NCBI GenBank assembly: GCA_016214955.1
Contig: JACRMN010000012.1
Location: forward strand, 186,001-250,000
Direction: 5' to 3'
DNA from: Deltaproteobacteria bacterium
Lineage (GTDB): Bacteria; Myxococcota; Myxococcia; Myxococcales; Anaeromyxobacteraceae
DNA length: 64,000 nt
In this document: positions 29,965-38,835 of the stretch, piece after piece
Layout of the letters: every line of letters starts with the position of its first letter
Position numbering within the stretch: position 1 is the stretch's first letter
Notes under the pieces: generated by a model
The model's input: the letters and a program-made list of their open reading frames with translations, nothing else
Database searches by the model: none
Told to the model about the DNA's origin: nothing
Position numbers and translations under genes: made by a program

Positions 29965-30738
29965 CTAGCCGCGGGCGGCGTCGAGGGCGTAGAGGGTGGC
30001 CCCCAGCGCGCCCGCCATGATGGGCTCGGGCACGATCTCCACCGGGCAGCCGGAGCGCTCGGCCAGCGCCCGCACCACGCCGGGGAAGTATTCGCAGACG
30101 CCGCCCGAGACGAGCACCTGCCCCTGCAGCCTGTCCATCTCCATGATGCGGTCGGCCACCGAGTACATGGCGCCGAGCGCGATCTCGCCGGCGCTGGCGC
30201 CGGCCCGCAGCAGCTCGATGACCTCCACCTCGGCGAACACCGAGCAGTAGCTCCCCACCGGCGCCGGCTTGCCGGCGTTGGTGGCGATGTCCATGAGCCG
30301 GGTGGGGTGTACGTCGAGGTGGCGCGAGGTGAACATCAGGAAGGTGCCGATGCCCACGGCGCACTTGCGCACGCTCTTCACCGAGGTGACGGCGCCGCGC
30401 TCGTCGATGCGCACCACCTTGGGGTCGCGGCCGCCGATGTCCACCAGCGTCATGGGCTTCTGGAGCTGGTGGAAGGCGCCGCGGGCGTGGCACACCGTCT
30501 CGGTGAGCGTCTGGGTGGCGATGGATGCGCAGCTGGCGCCGAAGCCGGTGACGGCCACCTGCCCGAGGTCGGCCACCCTGGTCTGGGCCTCCTGGGTGGC
30601 GTTGTGGAGCGCCTCCTGGAAGCAGTCCTGGAAGTAGCCGCGGGTGGGCACAGTGGCCCGGCCCACGATCTTCCCCTCGCCGTTGGCCACCATGGCCTTC
30701 ACGCACTCGGTGCCGACGTCTGCGCCTGCCACGAACAT
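29965..30738 (-). CDS. Benzoyl-CoA reductase ATPase-type subunit (BcrA-like)
   Basis: A 257-residue second BadF/BcrA-type ATPase. It has GADVGTECVKAMV, DIGGRDPKVV (about 99-108), KCAVGIGTFL and GSYCSVFAEVEV; the two cluster Cys positions are retained although surrounding residues differ from the 27884 paralogue. Class I benzoyl-CoA reductases use two non-identical ATPase subunits, so the pair fits a heterotetramer. It begins 15 bases after the stop of the PanE-fused subunit. Confidence 0.86.
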   Translation of the reverse strand: MFVAGADVGTECVKAMVANGEGKIVGRATVPTRGYFQDCFQEALHNATQEAQTRVADLGQVAVTGFGASCASIATQTLTETVCHARGAFHQLQKPMTLVDIGGRDPKVVRIDERGAVTSVKSVRKCAVGIGTFLMFTSRHLDVHPTRLMDIATNAGKPAPVGSYCSVFAEVEVIELLRAGASAGEIALGAMYSVADRIMEMDRLQGQVLVSGGVCEYFPGVVRALAERSGCPVEIVPEPIMAGALGATLYALDAARG

Positions 30739-30753
30739 GGTGTCGACCTCGGG

Positions 30754-33042
30754 CTAGTGGGTGAGCGCGTCGCGGAGGCCGTTGTGCCGGCCCGCCTGGC
30801 TGCGGCGCACCTCCAGGAACTCCTGGAGCTGGCCGCGGATGTGGTCCACCGAGACCAGCCGCAGGTCGTGGGTGTCGCCCTCGAAGACGATGGCCGGGAT
30901 GCCGGTGTCGCGCTGCAGCCGCATGTGCACGCCGTGGCGCACGCCGCTGTGCTCCGGCGAGGTGCGGGCGTCGTGGAACACCGCCGCCTCGACGCCGAAG
31001 CGCTCGAACTCGCGGGCCAGGTAGCGCACCTTGTACTCGCGGGAGCGGTTCTCGTAGATGGAGGTGTAGACCTCGGCCATGCTCTCGATGGGGTTCTGGG
31101 GCTGCAGCCCCTCGAAGGCGTAGTTGTGGCCGTAGGTGCTGGCCACCACCGCGATGCCCTGGTCCAGGAAGAGGCTGGCCAGCGGCCGCAGCGCGCACCA
31201 GACCGGGGGCCCCTCCCAGTAGACCCGCATCCGCTCGCCGGGCACCGCCGCCACCTTGGCGGCCACCCGCTGCTTCAGCTCCGAGAGCAGGATCTCGTAG
31301 TACTGCACCGCCTCCTCGGTGCCGCGCATGAGGAGGATGGGCGCCACGTGGATGAGGGTGTCGAAGTAGGTGAGCGGGCTGGGCACCTGGCAGGCGAGAT
31401 CGAGGATCTCGCTCCAGAGCCGCGCCGCCCGGGCCGAGCGCTCCACCACCTCGGCGAGCCGGTCCTGGGAGAGCTGCCGGCCGGAGAGCTTCTCCAGCCG
31501 CTGCACCATCCGCAGCATCTGCTGCACGCCGCAGTCGATCTCGGCCTTCTCCACCGCGTCGAGGTCGGTGGGGGGGTTGAGCCCGAGCAGCGGGGCCTTC
31601 ATGCGGTTGGCGTAGAACTGGAACCAGCGGCCGATGTAACGGCCCAGGTTGGTGGAGTAGACGAGCACCTCGGGGCGGGGGATGGCCTCGAGCCCGTGGA
31701 GGCTGGCGAGCGGGCTCTCACCGGCCATGGTGGCGCCGATGTCGCTGGTCATCTCGCTGTTGGCGAAGGGCGAGAAGCCGTCGGCCAGCGCCTTGGTGAT
31801 GTAGCGGCCGGTGAGGCGGCTGGCGCCGATGAGGGCGGCGTTGTTCTCGGGGAAGTAGGGCGTGTAGCCCATGGCCCGGACGATCTCCACCGGCCCCAGC
31901 GCCGAGCACCAGGCCACGTGGCGGTCGGGGTCGCGGCCGGCGGCGGCCAGGTCGGTGTAGTAGCCGTGGACGATCTCCTTGAGCCGCGGCGCGCTCTCCA
32001 GCGGCACCCGGCCGCTGGGCATGCCGCCGAAGCGGGAGCGGCCCAGCGGCTTCACCGGCGTCTCGCCCTGGCTGGCCTTCACCTGGGCCAGGGTCTCGGC
32101 CCCCTTCTCCTGCTTCCTGCGGGCCTGGCGCTCGCGGGAGTGGATCAGCTGGACGATGGCCCAGTTGAGCGGGGCCTTCATCCCCAGCCGCTCGGCCTCG
32201 TCCACCACGCCGCCGTTCATGGCGTCGATCTCGGTGCGGAAGCCGCGCACCAGGTCCTGCCACATCGAGGGGCGGTTCTTGGCCAGCGCCTTCTGGCTGC
32301 GGACGATGGGGACGTAGGGGTCCTGCGGGTCCTCCAGCGGCGTTCCCCGCGCCTGCATCACCCCGGCGATCTCCAGGCAGAGGCCGCGCATCAGCGTCTG
32401 CATGTCCTCGTCCTCGAGGAGCTCGGAGCAGCTCATCCCGGTGAGGGCCGAGACGGGGTTGACCACCGCGTTGTGCACCAGCTTCTGCCAGACCACGTCG
32501 TCGACCCGCTCCACCACCTCGCACTTCAGGCCGGCGGCGTTGAACATGGCGCCGATGGCCCGCACCTCGTCGTCGATGGGGAGGCCGGCCGGCGACATCT
32601 GGATCGGCTTCACCCCGGTGCGGTAGCGCATCCGGTTGGGGCCGGTGTGCTGGATGGAGTGGTAGGTGATGCCGGTGAGGACGCGGGCCCGGGGCGCCAC
32701 CTTGCGGATGCGCTCCACGTTGCCGATGCCGTTCTGCGTCGAGAGGATCCAGGTGCGCGGCCCCATGGCCGGCAGGCCGGCGCGCACCGCGTCCTCGGTC
32801 TGGTAGCTCTTCACGGCCACGAAGAGCAGGTCCACCGGCTCCATGCCCTCGCAGCTGGTGACCACCTTCAGGCGGACCTGGCGCTCGCCCTTGTCGGCCT
32901 CGGAGAGGAACAGCCCCTCCTCCGCCAGCAGGCGGGCCCGCGCCACGTTGACCTCGAGCAGGGTGACGTCCTGCCCGGCCTCGGCCAGGCGGGCGCCGAA
33001 CAGGCCGCCGAGGGCGCCAGCGCCCAGCACCAGGATGCGCAT
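30754..33042 (-). CDS. Fusion: ketopantoate-reductase-like dehydrogenase + benzoyl-CoA-reductase-type subunit
   Basis: One uninterrupted 762-codon frame. Residues 1 to about 310 are a PanE/ApbA-type NAD(P) dehydrogenase (MRILVLGAGALGGLFGARL, STQNGIGN, WQKLVHNAVVNPVSALTGM with family Lys and Asn). A basic linker follows (RERQARRKQEKGAETLAQ). Residues from about 345 to the end form a full HgdB/BcrB/C-type subunit (HVAWCSALGPVEIVRAMGY). An internal ATG at residue 341 has no ribosome site, so a true fusion is favoured. Two of the three cluster Cys seen in the 28693 paralogue are replaced (STYGHN, ARTSPE). First gene of the minus-strand operon. Confidence 0.8.
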   Translation of the reverse strand: MRILVLGAGALGGLFGARLAEAGQDVTLLEVNVARARLLAEEGLFLSEADKGERQVRLKVVTSCEGMEPVDLLFVAVKSYQTEDAVRAGLPAMGPRTWILSTQNGIGNVERIRKVAPRARVLTGITYHSIQHTGPNRMRYRTGVKPIQMSPAGLPIDDEVRAIGAMFNAAGLKCEVVERVDDVVWQKLVHNAVVNPVSALTGMSCSELLEDEDMQTLMRGLCLEIAGVMQARGTPLEDPQDPYVPIVRSQKALAKNRPSMWQDLVRGFRTEIDAMNGGVVDEAERLGMKAPLNWAIVQLIHSRERQARRKQEKGAETLAQVKASQGETPVKPLGRSRFGGMPSGRVPLESAPRLKEIVHGYYTDLAAAGRDPDRHVAWCSALGPVEIVRAMGYTPYFPENNAALIGASRLTGRYITKALADGFSPFANSEMTSDIGATMAGESPLASLHGLEAIPRPEVLVYSTNLGRYIGRWFQFYANRMKAPLLGLNPPTDLDAVEKAEIDCGVQQMLRMVQRLEKLSGRQLSQDRLAEVVERSARAARLWSEILDLACQVPSPLTYFDTLIHVAPILLMRGTEEAVQYYEILLSELKQRVAAKVAAVPGERMRVYWEGPPVWCALRPLASLFLDQGIAVVASTYGHNYAFEGLQPQNPIESMAEVYTSIYENRSREYKVRYLAREFERFGVEAAVFHDARTSPEHSGVRHGVHMRLQRDTGIPAIVFEGDTHDLRLVSVDHIRGQLQEFLEVRRSQAGRHNGLRDALTH

Positions 33043-33125
33043 GCTCTCCGGCTCCTCTCCCCCTCCGGGGCACCGCGCGGTCGCGGTGCGGGCCGCTTCC
33101 TGCAGCGCTTGGATCCTTTGGAGAC

Positions 33126-33154
33126 ATTCTGGTACGCTTTGGCGGAATTGTCCA
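33126..33154. promoter_or_regulatory. Overlapping divergent promoters of the two aromatic operons
   Basis: Minus strand: TGGACA (33154-33149), 17-base spacer, CAGAAT (33131-33126), driving the reductase operon. Plus strand: TTGGAT (33109-33114), 18-base spacer, extended -10 TGgTACGCT (33130-33138), driving the beta-oxidation-type operon. The two -10 regions overlap, so both directions could be controlled by one event. Confidence 0.5.
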
Positions 33155-33263
33155 TCCGCGATCGGAGAACCGCCCCAAGGCGGCTTTCCCCCGGCCCGCG
33201 CCGCCCGCCCGGCGGCCTGGCGATCGGGGGATCCGGCCGCGACAGCCGCCACCCGGAGAGGCC

Positions 33264-35228
33264 ATGAACGTCGCCGTCATCGGATCGGGCTCCATCGGGC
33301 CGGACCTCGCCTACGGCTTCCTCAGCGCCGGAGCACGGTCGGGCACCACCGTGTTCCTCCACGACATCAAGCAGGAGGCGCTCGACGCCGGCGTGGCCCG
33401 CATCGAGGGCTACATCGGCAAGGCCCGCAAGAAGGGCAAGGTGTCGGCCAAGGAGGCCGAGGCGCTCCGGGCGCGGCTGGTGCCCACGCTCGAGATCCAG
33501 AAGCTGGCCGCCTGCGACTACGTGCTCGAGGCGGCCACGGAGGACCTGCGCACCAAGCAGGCCATCCTGGCCAGGCTCGAGGAGGTGGTGAGCCCCACCT
33601 GTCTGGTGGGCTTCGCCACCTCGGGCCTGCCGCGGGCGCGCATCGCCGAGCGGGCCAGGCACCCGGCCCGCTGCTTCGTGAACCACCCCTTCTTCCCCGC
33701 CTGGAAGGCGCTGCCGATGGAGATCGTGCTCTCCGGCGACGAGGCCCAGGGCGCGAAGATGGTGGCGCTCATGAAGCAGCTCGGCAAGGTGCCCATCGTC
33801 ACCGCCGACGTGCCCTGCTTCGCCGCCGACGACATCTTCGTGAACTACTGCGCCGAGGCGGTGCGGCTCCACGCCGAGGGCCTGGGCAGCCCGGCCCAGA
33901 TCGACGAGGTGGTGGACCGGGCGGTGGGCGGAGGCGGGCCGTTCTGGGTGATGGACCTGACCCGCGGCAACCCGCTCAACGTCCACTGCCTGGAGCTGAT
34001 GCGCCACGCCCCCACCGGCAGCCCCTGGTTCGACCCGCCGCCGCTCCTGGTCTCCCAGGGCGTGAAGCCCTGGCACCCGGGCGGCAAGCCGGCCCGCGAG
34101 CCGGCGCCGGCCGCCGCGGCGAAGCAGATCCGCGACCGCATCCTGGCGGTGCTCCTGGCCCGCACCTACTTCGTGGCCGACCAGGGCATCTGCGATCCCT
34201 CCGACCTCGACTGGCTCACCCGCAACGCCCTCGGCTTCTCCACCGGCCTCCTCTCCCTCGCCGAGCAGCTCGGCGCCGACGAGGTCCACCGGGTCTGCAC
34301 CGCGTACGCCGCCGCCCACCCCGGCTTCGAGGTGCCGAGGAGCATCCGCGAGAAGAAGCTCCTCCGCTTCCACCGCAACGTCACCGTGGAGAGGGACGGC
34401 GAGCTGGCGGTGGTGGCGGTGCGCCGCCCCGAGGTGAAGAACGCCCTCTCGGAGCGCACCGTCCGCGAGCTCTCCGAGGTCTTCGCCGCCCTCGAGGCCG
34501 ACGCCGCCGTGAAGGGCGTGGTGCTCACCAGCTACGACGGCGCCCTCGCCGGCGCCGACATCACCGAGCTGGCGGTGCTCGCCGACGTGGCCGCCTGCGA
34601 GGCCTCCTCCTCCGGCGGGCAGCGGGCGCTGGACCGCATCGCCGCCTGCAAGAAGCCGGTGGTGGCGGCGGTGGACGGGCCGGTGATGGGCGGCGGGGCC
34701 GAGCTCTCCATGGCCTGCCACGCCCGCGTCGTCGGGCCCGGCCTGGCGCTGGGCCAGCCCGAGGTGAACCTGGGCATCATCCCCGGCTACGGCGGGACGC
34801 AGCGGCTGCCGCGCCTCATCGGCTTCGAGCGGGCGGCCGACCTGCTCCGCACCGGCCGGCCGGTGGGGGCCCGGGAGGCCTGCGCCTGGGGCTGGGCCAC
34901 CGGCGAGCCGGCTGCCGACTTCGTGGGCGCCGCCAAGGCGCTGGTGCGCCGCCACCTCCGCGGCGAGGTGAAGCTCCAGCCGGTGGACCCGGCGCCCATG
35001 GCGGTCCCGGCCGCCTTCCCGCCGGTGGACCTGGGCCACCGCTCGCTGGCCATCGACGCCATCCTGGTGGAGGTGATCCGCGAGGGGCTCCAGAGGCCGC
35101 TGCCCGAGGGGCTGGCGGTGGAGACCCGCGGCTTCGGCCGCTGCAAGGCCACCGTGGACATGGACATCGGCATGAAGAACTTCATCCAGAACGGCCCGCG
35201 GGTTCCCGCGGTGTTCCTCAACGAGTAG
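33264..35228 (+). CDS. 3-hydroxyacyl-CoA dehydrogenase / enoyl-CoA hydratase fusion
   Basis: A 654-residue bifunctional enzyme with the dehydrogenase first, the reverse of FadB. Residues 1-360 carry the NAD-binding GSGSIG (about 7-12), the catalytic region FVNHPFFPAWK and 3HCDH helices. Residues about 370-560 are a crotonase domain with oxyanion-hole ALAGADITEL and both family Glu positions (MGGGAEL, GQPEVNLGIIPGYGG). The C-terminal ~90 residues (DMDIGMKNFIQNGPR) look unlike FadB. It probably hydrates and oxidises the cyclic or ring-opened acyl-CoA made by the reductase. Divergent from that operon; thiolase 18 bases downstream. Confidence 0.86.
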   Translation: MNVAVIGSGSIGPDLAYGFLSAGARSGTTVFLHDIKQEALDAGVARIEGYIGKARKKGKVSAKEAEALRARLVPTLEIQKLAACDYVLEAATEDLRTKQAILARLEEVVSPTCLVGFATSGLPRARIAERARHPARCFVNHPFFPAWKALPMEIVLSGDEAQGAKMVALMKQLGKVPIVTADVPCFAADDIFVNYCAEAVRLHAEGLGSPAQIDEVVDRAVGGGGPFWVMDLTRGNPLNVHCLELMRHAPTGSPWFDPPPLLVSQGVKPWHPGGKPAREPAPAAAAKQIRDRILAVLLARTYFVADQGICDPSDLDWLTRNALGFSTGLLSLAEQLGADEVHRVCTAYAAAHPGFEVPRSIREKKLLRFHRNVTVERDGELAVVAVRRPEVKNALSERTVRELSEVFAALEADAAVKGVVLTSYDGALAGADITELAVLADVAACEASSSGGQRALDRIAACKKPVVAAVDGPVMGGGAELSMACHARVVGPGLALGQPEVNLGIIPGYGGTQRLPRLIGFERAADLLRTGRPVGAREACAWGWATGEPAADFVGAAKALVRRHLRGEVKLQPVDPAPMAVPAAFPPVDLGHRSLAIDAILVEVIREGLQRPLPEGLAVETRGFGRCKATVDMDIGMKNFIQNGPRVPAVFLNE

Positions 35229-35246
35229 CCGGAGGGAGACGGGACC

Positions 35247-36527
<1,281 letters not shown>

Positions 36528-36554
36528 TCCCAGCCACCGCACCGGAGGGCCGTC

Positions 36555-36645
36555 TTGTTCGGCCCCCGGCTCCAAGGGTATATTGGTACCACTTGGCGTA
36601 TTGAGCGCAGCAAAGCGCCTTCCCGAGGGGGGAGGTGCCCTCGGG
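36555..36645 (+). promoter_or_regulatory. Promoter and hairpin leader of the ior-paaK operon
   Basis: TTGTTC (36555-36560), 18-base spacer, TATATT (36579-36584) form a sigma-70-like promoter. Downstream in the leader CCCGAGGG (36622-36629) and CCCTCGGG (36638-36645) form a perfect 8-bp hairpin 31 bases ahead of the ATG, possibly a regulatory or stabilising leader element. Confidence 0.45.
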
Positions 36646-36675
36646 GCGCGCCCCGGGGGCTAAGGAGTCGGCCGC

Positions 36676-38292
36676 ATGGAACGCAAGCTCCTCTCCGGCG
36701 ACGAGGCCGTGGCACTGGCGGCGCTCGACGCCGGCGTGGCCCTCGGCACCGGCTACCCCGGCACCCCCTCCACCGAGATCCTGGAGACCCTCGCCGAGCT
36801 CGGCGGCCGCGCCCAGTGGGCCCCCAACGAGAAGGTGGCGCTCGAGGTCGGCATCGGCGCCGCCTTCGCCGGCGCCCGGGTCCTCGTCACCATGAAGCAC
36901 GTGGGCGTGAACGTGGCCGCCGATCCGCTCTTCACCGCCGCCTACACCGGCGTCTCCGGGGCGCTGGTGCTGGTCTCGGCCGACGACCCGGGCATGGCCT
37001 CGTCGCAGAACGAGCAGGACAACCGGCGCTACTCGGTGGCGGCCGGCGTGCCCATGCTCGAGCCCTCCGACTCGCAGGAGGCCTACGACTTCCTGCTGGC
37101 GGCCATGTCGCTCTCCGAGCGGCACAAGATGCCGGTGATGCTCCGCATGACCACCCGGGTCTGCCACTCCAAGACGCTGGTGGAGCGGCGCGGCGGCTTC
37201 CCGGCCGCCCGGGCCCCGAGCTTCGAGCGCGACATCGCCGGCCGGGTGATGGTCCCCGGCTACGCCCGCCCGGCCCACAAGAAGCTGCGCGCCCGGCTCG
37301 ACGAGATCCAGAAGGAGAACGAGAAGAGCCCGCTCAACCTCTGGAAGAAGGGCGACCCCAGGCTCGGCATCATCACCCACGGCATCACCTGGGAGCACGT
37401 GCAGGAGGCGGCGCCCGGCGCCTCGGCCTTCCGCATCGGCACCGTCTACCCGCTGCCGCTGGAGCAGCTCCGCGCCTTCGCCCGGAGCGTGGAGCGCTGC
37501 CTGGTGATCGAGGAGGGCGACCCCTTCTTCGTGGAGCAGCTGCGGTCGGCCGGCATCGCCGTCGAGGGCAAGCCGGAGATGTACCGCTTCGGCGAGCTGA
37601 ACGTGGAGCGGGTGCGGCGCATCGTGGCCGGCGACGTCTCGCCCGAGCCGCCGCCGCTCAAGGCGACGCCGCCGCGCCTCTGCGACGCCTGCCCCTACCA
37701 CCCGGTGTACGGCACCCTGGCCCGCCTCGACTGCATCGTGGCCGGAGACATCGGCTGCTACACCCTGGGCGTGATGGAGCCCTACCGCGCCATGGACTCC
37801 TGCGTGGCCATGGGCGCCTCCATGGGCGTGGGGCTCGGCCTGCGCCACGTGCTCCCCGAGCAGCAGGCCCGCCGGGTGGTCTCGATCATCGGCGACTCCA
37901 CCTTCGTCCACTCGGGCATCAACGGCCTGGTGGAGATGGTCTACAACCCGCCCGCGACCGGCCACGTGGTCATCGTCCTCGACAACGGCACCACCGCCAT
38001 GACCGGGCAACAGGAGCACCCCGGCACCGGCCGCACCATCGAGCACGACGCCACCAACAAGTTCTCCATCGAGGGCTTCGCCCGCGCCAGCGGCGTGAAG
38101 CACGTGGACACCGTCGATCCGGTGGCCGACCCCGGCGGCTTCGAGCGGCTGCTCAAGGAGCGGCTGGCCGGCAACGACATCTCGATGATCGTGGCGCGCC
38201 GCGCCTGCATCCTGGCGGCCGCCGACATCCGCAAGTGGGACAAGCAGAACGCCGAGAAGGCCGAGGCCGGCGGCTGCGGGGGAGCCTGCTGA
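36676..38292 (+). CDS. iorA: Indolepyruvate:ferredoxin oxidoreductase alpha-like subunit lacking ferredoxin domain
   Basis: A 538-residue TPP enzyme alpha subunit. The N-terminal pyrimidine-binding half (GYPGTPSTEI, PNEKVALEVGIGAAFAGARV) and C-terminal TPP/Mg half (GDIGCYTLG, MGASMGVGLG, DNGTTAMTGQQEHPGTG) are intact. IorA proteins usually end in two [4Fe-4S] ferredoxin motifs; here the chain stops at GGCGGAC with no CxxCxxCxxxC. Electrons must therefore leave through another subunit or a different carrier. It would oxidise arylpyruvates to arylacetyl-CoA or an analogous 2-oxoacid. ATG of the beta subunit overlaps its TGA. Confidence 0.85.
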   Translation: MERKLLSGDEAVALAALDAGVALGTGYPGTPSTEILETLAELGGRAQWAPNEKVALEVGIGAAFAGARVLVTMKHVGVNVAADPLFTAAYTGVSGALVLVSADDPGMASSQNEQDNRRYSVAAGVPMLEPSDSQEAYDFLLAAMSLSERHKMPVMLRMTTRVCHSKTLVERRGGFPAARAPSFERDIAGRVMVPGYARPAHKKLRARLDEIQKENEKSPLNLWKKGDPRLGIITHGITWEHVQEAAPGASAFRIGTVYPLPLEQLRAFARSVERCLVIEEGDPFFVEQLRSAGIAVEGKPEMYRFGELNVERVRRIVAGDVSPEPPPLKATPPRLCDACPYHPVYGTLARLDCIVAGDIGCYTLGVMEPYRAMDSCVAMGASMGVGLGLRHVLPEQQARRVVSIIGDSTFVHSGINGLVEMVYNPPATGHVVIVLDNGTTAMTGQQEHPGTGRTIEHDATNKFSIEGFARASGVKHVDTVDPVADPGGFERLLKERLAGNDISMIVARRACILAAADIRKWDKQNAEKAEAGGCGGAC

Positions 38293-38780
38293 TGGGCCGG
38301 GTGACCAACGTGGTGGTGGCGGGGCTGGGCGGGCAGGGGGCCATCAAGGCCTCCGACATCCTGGCCGACGCCGCCTGCCGCGCCGGGTTCGACGTCAAGA
38401 AGGCCGAGATCCACGGCATGAGCCAGCGCGGCGGCTCGGTGACGAGCGACGTGCGCTTCGGCGACGAGGTGCTCTCGCCCATGGTGCCGCGCGGCGAGGC
38501 CGACTTCGCCGTGGTGCTGGAGGCGACGCAGGTGGAGGTGGTGCGCCCGGTGCTGCGGCAGGGCGGGCTCTGCTTCGGGCCCGACTTCCTCGACGAGAAG
38601 GCCCTGCCCAACCGGAAGAGCCTCAACGTGGCGCTGCTGGGAGCCCTGTCGCACCACCTCGACATCCCCGAGCCCTGCTGGCTCGAGGCGGTCAAGGCGG
38701 CGCTGCCGGAGCGGTTGCACGAGCTCAACGAGAAGGCCTTCGCCGCGGGCCGAGAGGCGGCCGCGCGCCAGGGCCGCTGA
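38292..38780 (+). CDS. iorB: Indolepyruvate:ferredoxin oxidoreductase beta-like subunit
   Basis: A 162-residue gamma-type (POR-gamma) domain: VVVAGLGGQGAIKASDILADAA at the N-terminus, KAEIHGMSQRGGSV, then a Rossmann-like remainder. This matches the short IorB form. Partner of the overlapping alpha gene upstream; together they make the two-subunit 2-oxoacid oxidoreductase. The phenylacetate-CoA-ligase gene follows after 55 bases, which suggests metabolism of phenylalanine-derived or other arylacetic acids feeding the benzoyl-CoA route. Confidence 0.87.
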   Translation: MGRVTNVVVAGLGGQGAIKASDILADAACRAGFDVKKAEIHGMSQRGGSVTSDVRFGDEVLSPMVPRGEADFAVVLEATQVEVVRPVLRQGGLCFGPDFLDEKALPNRKSLNVALLGALSHHLDIPEPCWLEAVKAALPERLHELNEKAFAAGREAAARQGR

Positions 38781-38835
38781 CCTCGCCCGCGCCCGGCCGT
38801 CCCGCGCCCGGGCGCGCGGAGGGGGAGGAGGCAAC

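Noticed and set aside
30754-32022. Separate gene for the reductase subunit starting at the internal ATG (32022)
   Set aside because: No ribosome site precedes it and the frame is open through the whole dehydrogenase part, so a single fused gene is preferred, though internal initiation cannot be excluded.
34072-34090. TGGCAC-type -24 box inside the dehydrogenase/hydratase gene
   Set aside because: The spacing to a GC pair is right but the -12 region lacks TTGC and the position is mid-gene; chance match.
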